Shown piece by piece: positions 60,606 to 64,000 of a stretch of DNA of 64,000 nt; the first letter of the stretch is position 1; the number at the start of each line of letters is the position of its first letter. The notes under the pieces were generated by a model. That model was not told the origin of the DNA and did not search any database. It was given only the letters and a program-made list of their open reading frames with translations. Origin of the DNA: Nostocoides sp. F2B08. Its GTDB lineage: Bacteria; Actinomycetota; Actinomycetes; Actinomycetales; Dermatophilaceae. A program made the position numbers and the translations under genes. The stretch lies in the NCBI RefSeq assembly GCF_009184895.1, contig NZ_WESE01000009.1, positions 62,001-126,000 of the forward strand, read 5' to 3'.

Positions 60606-60651
60606 GAACGGGGGTTGGTTGTGGGCCGCGTGCACGTGGTTGGGTTGGGCC

Positions 60652-61626
60652 ATGCGCATCACTGCCCTGGCCGGCGGCGTCGGCGGGGCGCGGTTCCTGC
60701 GCGGACTGCGCCACCACCTCGACCGCCGCGACGACGGACCGCACGACGTGACCGTCATCGGCAACACCGGCGACGACATCACGCTGTTCGGGCTGCGGGT
60801 CTGCCCCGACCTCGACACGATCCTCTACACCCTCGGCGGAGGCGTCCACGACGGACAGGGCTGGGGGCGGGCCGACGAGAGCCACCGAGTGCAGGAGGAG
60901 CTGCTCGCCTACGGCGCGACACCGGACTGGTTCGCCCTCGGCGACCTCGACCTCGCGACCCACATCGTGCGCTCGCAGTGGCTCGGCCAGGGGATGTCGC
61001 TGAGCGAGGTGACAGCACTGCTCGCCCAGCGCTGGGGGTTGCCGGAGCAGCGGGTGCGGCTGCTGCCGATGACGGACACGCCGGTCGAGACCCACGTCGT
61101 GCTCGCCGAGGAGGAGCCACGGGCGGTCCACTTCCAGGAGTGGTGGGTGCGGATGCAGGCCGCGGCGCCGGTGGAGCGGTTCGTCGTCGCCGGGATGGAC
61201 CGGGCGGTGGCCGCCCCCGGGGTGCTCGACGCGCTGCGCGAGGCCGACGTCGTGCTGCTGCCGCCGAGCAACCCGGTCGTCTCGATCGGGATCATCCTCG
61301 GCGTTCCCGGAGTGCGGGACGCCCTGCGTGGCACGGCCGCACCCGTCGTCGGGGTGAGTCCACTCATCGGCGGCCGGCCGGTGCGCGGGCACGCCGACGC
61401 CTGCCTGACCGCCATCGGCGTCGAGCCGACGAGCGCCGCGGTGGCGGGGCTGTACGCCGACTTCCTCGACGCCTGGCTCGTCGACCCCACCGACGCCGAC
61501 GTGGCCGTCCAGCGGGTGCGGGTCGAGGCGCACTCCGAGCCGCTGCTGATGTCGTCGGTCGAGGCGGCCGGCGCGATCGCCGGTGCCGCGCTGGGGTTGG
61601 CGGAGTCGATCCGGACCTCCCGGTGA
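60652..61626 (+). CDS. fbiA: 2-phospho-L-lactate/phosphoenolpyruvyl transferase FbiA (CofD)
   Basis: This enzyme joins the activated phospholactate/PEP-guanosyl moiety to the deazaflavin Fo, giving coenzyme F420-0 or its dehydro form. The 324-aa protein starts with the conserved MRITALAGGVGGARFLRGL, followed by IGNTGDDITLFGLRVCPDLDTILYTLGG and LPPSNPVVSIGIILGVPGV. The ATG at 60652 is chosen because it gives the normal N-terminus, although the frame is open upstream. It overlaps fbiB by four bases. Confidence 0.93.
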   Translation: MRITALAGGVGGARFLRGLRHHLDRRDDGPHDVTVIGNTGDDITLFGLRVCPDLDTILYTLGGGVHDGQGWGRADESHRVQEELLAYGATPDWFALGDLDLATHIVRSQWLGQGMSLSEVTALLAQRWGLPEQRVRLLPMTDTPVETHVVLAEEEPRAVHFQEWWVRMQAAAPVERFVVAGMDRAVAAPGVLDALREADVVLLPPSNPVVSIGIILGVPGVRDALRGTAAPVVGVSPLIGGRPVRGHADACLTAIGVEPTSAAVAGLYADFLDAWLVDPTDADVAVQRVRVEAHSEPLLMSSVEAAGAIAGAALGLAESIRTSR

Positions 61627-62696
61627 GCCTCGAGATCTTCGCCGTCCCCGGCATCCCGGAGGTCCGGGAGGGAGACGATCTCGGAGCGGTCGTCGCCACG
61701 GCGGTGCGGGCGGCCGGGCTGGAGCTGCACTCCGGCGACATCCTCGTCATCGCGTCCAAGGTCGTCTCGAAGTCCCTCGGGCTGCGCCGGTATGCGTCGC
61801 GCGACTCGGTCATCGCCGACGAGACGGTGCGGGTCGTGGCCGAGCGACGGGCCGGTGACCGCGTGACGCGGGTCGTCGAGTCCGTCGCCGGACCGGTCAT
61901 GGCCGCCGCCGGAGTGGACGAGTCCAACGTCGGCGAGGCTGGCGGGGTGCTCGTGCTCCCGCGCGACGCCGACGCCGCGGCGGCCGAGGTCCTGGCGTCG
62001 GTGCGGGCCGCGTGGGAGTCCGAGACGGGCGGTGGAGACGTGGGGCCGCTCGGAGTCGTCGTGTCCGACACCGCAGGTCGTCCGTGGCGGGCCGGCGTCG
62101 TGGACTTCGCGCTGGGGAGCGCCGGCGTGCGAGTGCTCGAGGACCATCGAGGAGGTGTCGACGCCGACGGCCGGGAGCTGTCGGTGACCGTCATCGCGGT
62201 GGCCGACGAGATCGCCGCTGCCGCAGACCTCGTGAAGTCGAAGTCGGGCGCGCTGCCCGTCGCCGTCGTCCGCGGGCTGCCGTGGGCGAGCGACGACGTG
62301 GACGAGCCGGGAGCCGGTGGGCTGGTGCGCATCGGGCCCGGCGACTGGTTCCGCACCGGCCCCGTCGAGGCGCTGCGCGCGGCACTCGGCGTCGAGCCCG
62401 GGTCGGCCGAGTCCGAGTCGATCGGGATCCGGGCCGTCGGCGCGCTCGAGGACGTCGAGGTGCGGGCCGGACGGGTGGTGGCACTGGCCGGGCACGGGTC
62501 GGGCGCCGGCGTCACCGGTCGCATGACCGGTTCCGACGCCGAGGTGAGGATCGAGGTGGAGGCGAGCAGCGCATACGGGCTCGGGCGGGTCGTCGAGCGG
62601 GTGAGCGTCGCTGCGGCGAGCGAGGACCTCGAGGTCGTCGGGTGCGAGGTCGCGGGGTTGCGGGCCGTCGTGACGGTCCGGTCGATCTGGCGGTAG
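61623..62696 (+). CDS. fbiB: Coenzyme F420-0:L-glutamate ligase FbiB (CofE), without nitroreductase domain
   Basis: This enzyme adds glutamates to F420-0. The 357-aa protein has the CofE domain (about 1-250: VPGIPEVREGDDLGAVV, ILVIASKVVSKSLGL, VVSDTAGRPWRAGVVDFALGSAG). Mycobacterial FbiB is about 450 aa with a C-terminal FMN nitroreductase domain; here that is replaced by a short (about 105-residue) domain rich in Ala/Val/Glu that I do not recognise. The GTG at 61623 overlaps the fbiA stop (GTGA). Confidence 0.9.
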   Translation: MSLEIFAVPGIPEVREGDDLGAVVATAVRAAGLELHSGDILVIASKVVSKSLGLRRYASRDSVIADETVRVVAERRAGDRVTRVVESVAGPVMAAAGVDESNVGEAGGVLVLPRDADAAAAEVLASVRAAWESETGGGDVGPLGVVVSDTAGRPWRAGVVDFALGSAGVRVLEDHRGGVDADGRELSVTVIAVADEIAAAADLVKSKSGALPVAVVRGLPWASDDVDEPGAGGLVRIGPGDWFRTGPVEALRAALGVEPGSAESESIGIRAVGALEDVEVRAGRVVALAGHGSGAGVTGRMTGSDAEVRIEVEASSAYGLGRVVERVSVAAASEDLEVVGCEVAGLRAVVTVRSIWR

Positions 62697-62730
62697 CCCG
62701 CGCGGGTCTGTCGGATCGGCGAGATGCCGC

Positions 62731-63654
62731 TCAGCGCGGCAGGTGGGTGCGCGGCGCCATCCGGGCGCCCCGTCGCGGTCGACGCGCTCCCACGAGCTCG
62801 AGGAGACGCTGGACGCGGTAGCGGTGGCCCGCATACGGCTCGAGCAGCTCGGCGAGGGCGTCGTCGTCGATCTCCTCGCCGACGAGCGCCCAGCCGATGT
62901 TCTTCGCGACGTGGTAGTCGCCGAAGCTCACCGCATCGGCATCCCCGAGAGCGCGCTGGGCGGTCTCGGCCGAGGTCCACACCCCGATCCCCCGGATCGA
63001 GCGCAGCCGTCGGTGGGCGTCCGGCAGCGGAAGCCGGACGCACTCCTCGAGCCGGCCCGGACTCACCAGCGCGCGCATGATCGTGTCGGCGCGGGCACTG
63101 TCGACGCTCGACCTCAGCCACTCCCACGACGGGATCGCCGCCCAGCCCGCCGCGTCCGGGGCGACGACGAGCCCGAGCTCCTCCCCCGGCCCGGGCGCCG
63201 GCGTGCCGTACGTGTACACGAGCCGCCGCTGCCCGCCGAACGCCTCCTGCCCGGTCACCTTCTGCTCGATCACCGCCGGCACGAGCGAGTGCACGACGAG
63301 CCCGGACCGCGGGACCCGCCACCCGGGCAGCCGCCGCCACGCCTCGGCGACCTGCGGGTGGTGCGCGACGAAGCCGGTGACGTCGTCGTGGCCGCCGAGC
63401 AGCGCATACGACTGTTCGAGCAGCCACGCGGCCCCCGCACCCCAGGCGCTGACCTCGACCCGCGACTCGCTCGCCTGCGTGAACCTGCCCGTGACCGGCC
63501 CGTCCGGCGTCGGCCAGGCGACCCACCACGTGCCGGACCATCGGCCCTCGGTGCGGGTGGTCGGATCCCCGCCCCCGCGCCGGAAGACCGCGAGGACGGC
63601 CCCGACCGTGCGCTCCTCGCCGAACTCGAGGACGCGGGTGCGCTCGGGGGTCAT
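62731..63654 (-). CDS. HhH-GPD DNA-3-methyladenine glycosylase (AlkA-like)
   Basis: This 307-aa base-excision enzyme has the AlkA-type N-terminal domain and a C-terminal HhH-GPD domain with VHSLVPAVIEQKVTGQEAFGGQRRLV, the hairpin RSIRGIGVWTSAETA and the catalytic Asp in SFGDYHV. The ATG at 63654 overlaps the preceding methyltransferase stop (ATGA), so the two genes are co-translated. It converges on fbiB with a 34-base gap containing a small CCCGCGCGGG palindrome. Confidence 0.9.
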   Translation of the reverse strand: MTPERTRVLEFGEERTVGAVLAVFRRGGGDPTTRTEGRWSGTWWVAWPTPDGPVTGRFTQASESRVEVSAWGAGAAWLLEQSYALLGGHDDVTGFVAHHPQVAEAWRRLPGWRVPRSGLVVHSLVPAVIEQKVTGQEAFGGQRRLVYTYGTPAPGPGEELGLVVAPDAAGWAAIPSWEWLRSSVDSARADTIMRALVSPGRLEECVRLPLPDAHRRLRSIRGIGVWTSAETAQRALGDADAVSFGDYHVAKNIGWALVGEEIDDDALAELLEPYAGHRYRVQRLLELVGARRPRRGARMAPRTHLPR

Positions 63655-64000
63655 CGGCGCACGCGGCGCGGCGGCACCCGCAGTCGCGGCCCGCACGGCG
63701 CGCCGCCGTCCTTGAAGGCAACCCAAAGATAGGTCGGGACGACGGGCAGGGCGGCACGCATGAGCACAGGAGGTATGCGCGTCGACCACTGCGGGATCAC
63801 GTCGCCTCCGGCGAAACGCGCCGGGTCGGCGAGCACCGGGAGCGTGTAGTCCCACGTGTCGAACCCGGCGACCATGCGGCGCAGGCCCGCCGGCGTCCGG
63901 TAGCGCTCGTAGTAGTGCTCGCCGCGGCCCGTGAGCCGCAGATAGCGGTCGGCGGCGCCCCGCGGCAGCCAGGACAGCAGCGGCAGGCGGTGGTGCGGCT
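63651..64000 (-). CDS. SAM-dependent methyltransferase, C-terminal part (runs off the window)
   Basis: The minus strand is open from the window edge to a TGA at 63651. It encodes RLPLLSWLPRGAADRYLRL, then GRGEHYYERYRTPAGLRRMV and AGFDTWDYTLPVL, a C-terminal pattern found in class I methyltransferases of actinobacteria. The catalytic N-terminal region lies outside the window, so the assignment is moderate. Confidence 0.6.
   Translation of the reverse strand, partial: PHHRLPLLSWLPRGAADRYLRLTGRGEHYYERYRTPAGLRRMVAGFDTWDYTLPVLADPARFAGGDVIPQWSTRIPPVLMRAALPVVPTYLWVAFKDGGAPCGPRLRVPPRRVRR

Noticed and set aside
60469..60651. N-terminal extension of FbiA
   Set aside because: The frame is open, but the added residues are not like the family and include the 19-bp repeat region; the normal N-terminus starts at 60652.

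Overview
The window is high-GC actinobacterial DNA, most likely from a Micrococcales member of the Intrasporangiaceae/Dermatophilaceae type (inferred from WhiB, MtrAB, F420 genes, a DUF3499 protein and many leaderless starts). No tRNA, rRNA, CRISPR array, transposase or phage gene was seen.

Backbone. A conserved actinobacterial gene order can be followed through the window: mtrB-mtrA (1-1534), ahcY (14026-15474), a Trm112-like protein (19724-19915), manB (23189-24667), a DUF3499 protein (29490-29960), a DUF1025-type 'metallopeptidase family' protein (31733-32188), whiB2 (59961-60218), fbiA and fbiB (60652-62696). The order resembles the mtrA-to-fbiB region of mycobacteria, but here accessory blocks are inserted between the housekeeping genes. 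mtrB itself carries a 37-bp tandem duplication that shifts its frame.

Accessory blocks in order. (1) 1728-13998: a two-component pair and a complete Tad/Flp pilus operon (tadC, a VWA-tadB fusion, tadA, tadZ, cpaB, tadG-like, tadE-like and two small Flp pilins), plus a polytopic membrane protein. (2) 15635-23224: a YbaK-domain protein, a YihY-type membrane protein, two tandem paralogous secreted proteins with matching promoter and leader architecture, and a Tat-exported seven-repeat propeller protein. (3) 24701-28339: a compact thiazole/oxazole-modified peptide (TOMM/RiPP) cluster made of a Cys-rich precursor, a fused cyclodehydratase (E1-like plus YcaO) and a SagB-type dehydrogenase, with a methyltransferase transcribed divergently and an MFS exporter nearby. 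This is the best candidate for an undescribed system. (4) 32456-40883: a secreted oxidoreductase cassette (multicopper oxidase, membrane protein, its own signal peptidase, giant RTX haem peroxidase) next to a divergent BTAD/SARP-like regulator with a palindromic putative operator between them. (5) 41030-50475: two regulator systems, a HAD hydrolase and a decayed HAD tail, an M23 peptidase, a LysR/EamA pair and small secreted or cytosolic proteins. (6) 50489-54266: a complete Propionibacterium-type methylmalonyl-CoA:pyruvate transcarboxylase (5S, 12S, small subunit, 1.3S). (7) 55137-59911: DUF5719 protein and a large membrane glycosyltransferase, leading into whiB2/fbiAB, then a DNA glycosylase and a partial methyltransferase at the right edge.

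Gene remnants (nucleotidyltransferase 29282-29476, FkbM methyltransferase 32188-32400, HAD tail 45367-45432) lie at block junctions and suggest repeated insertion and deletion at this locus. All functions are inferred from sequence reading alone; no database search was run.
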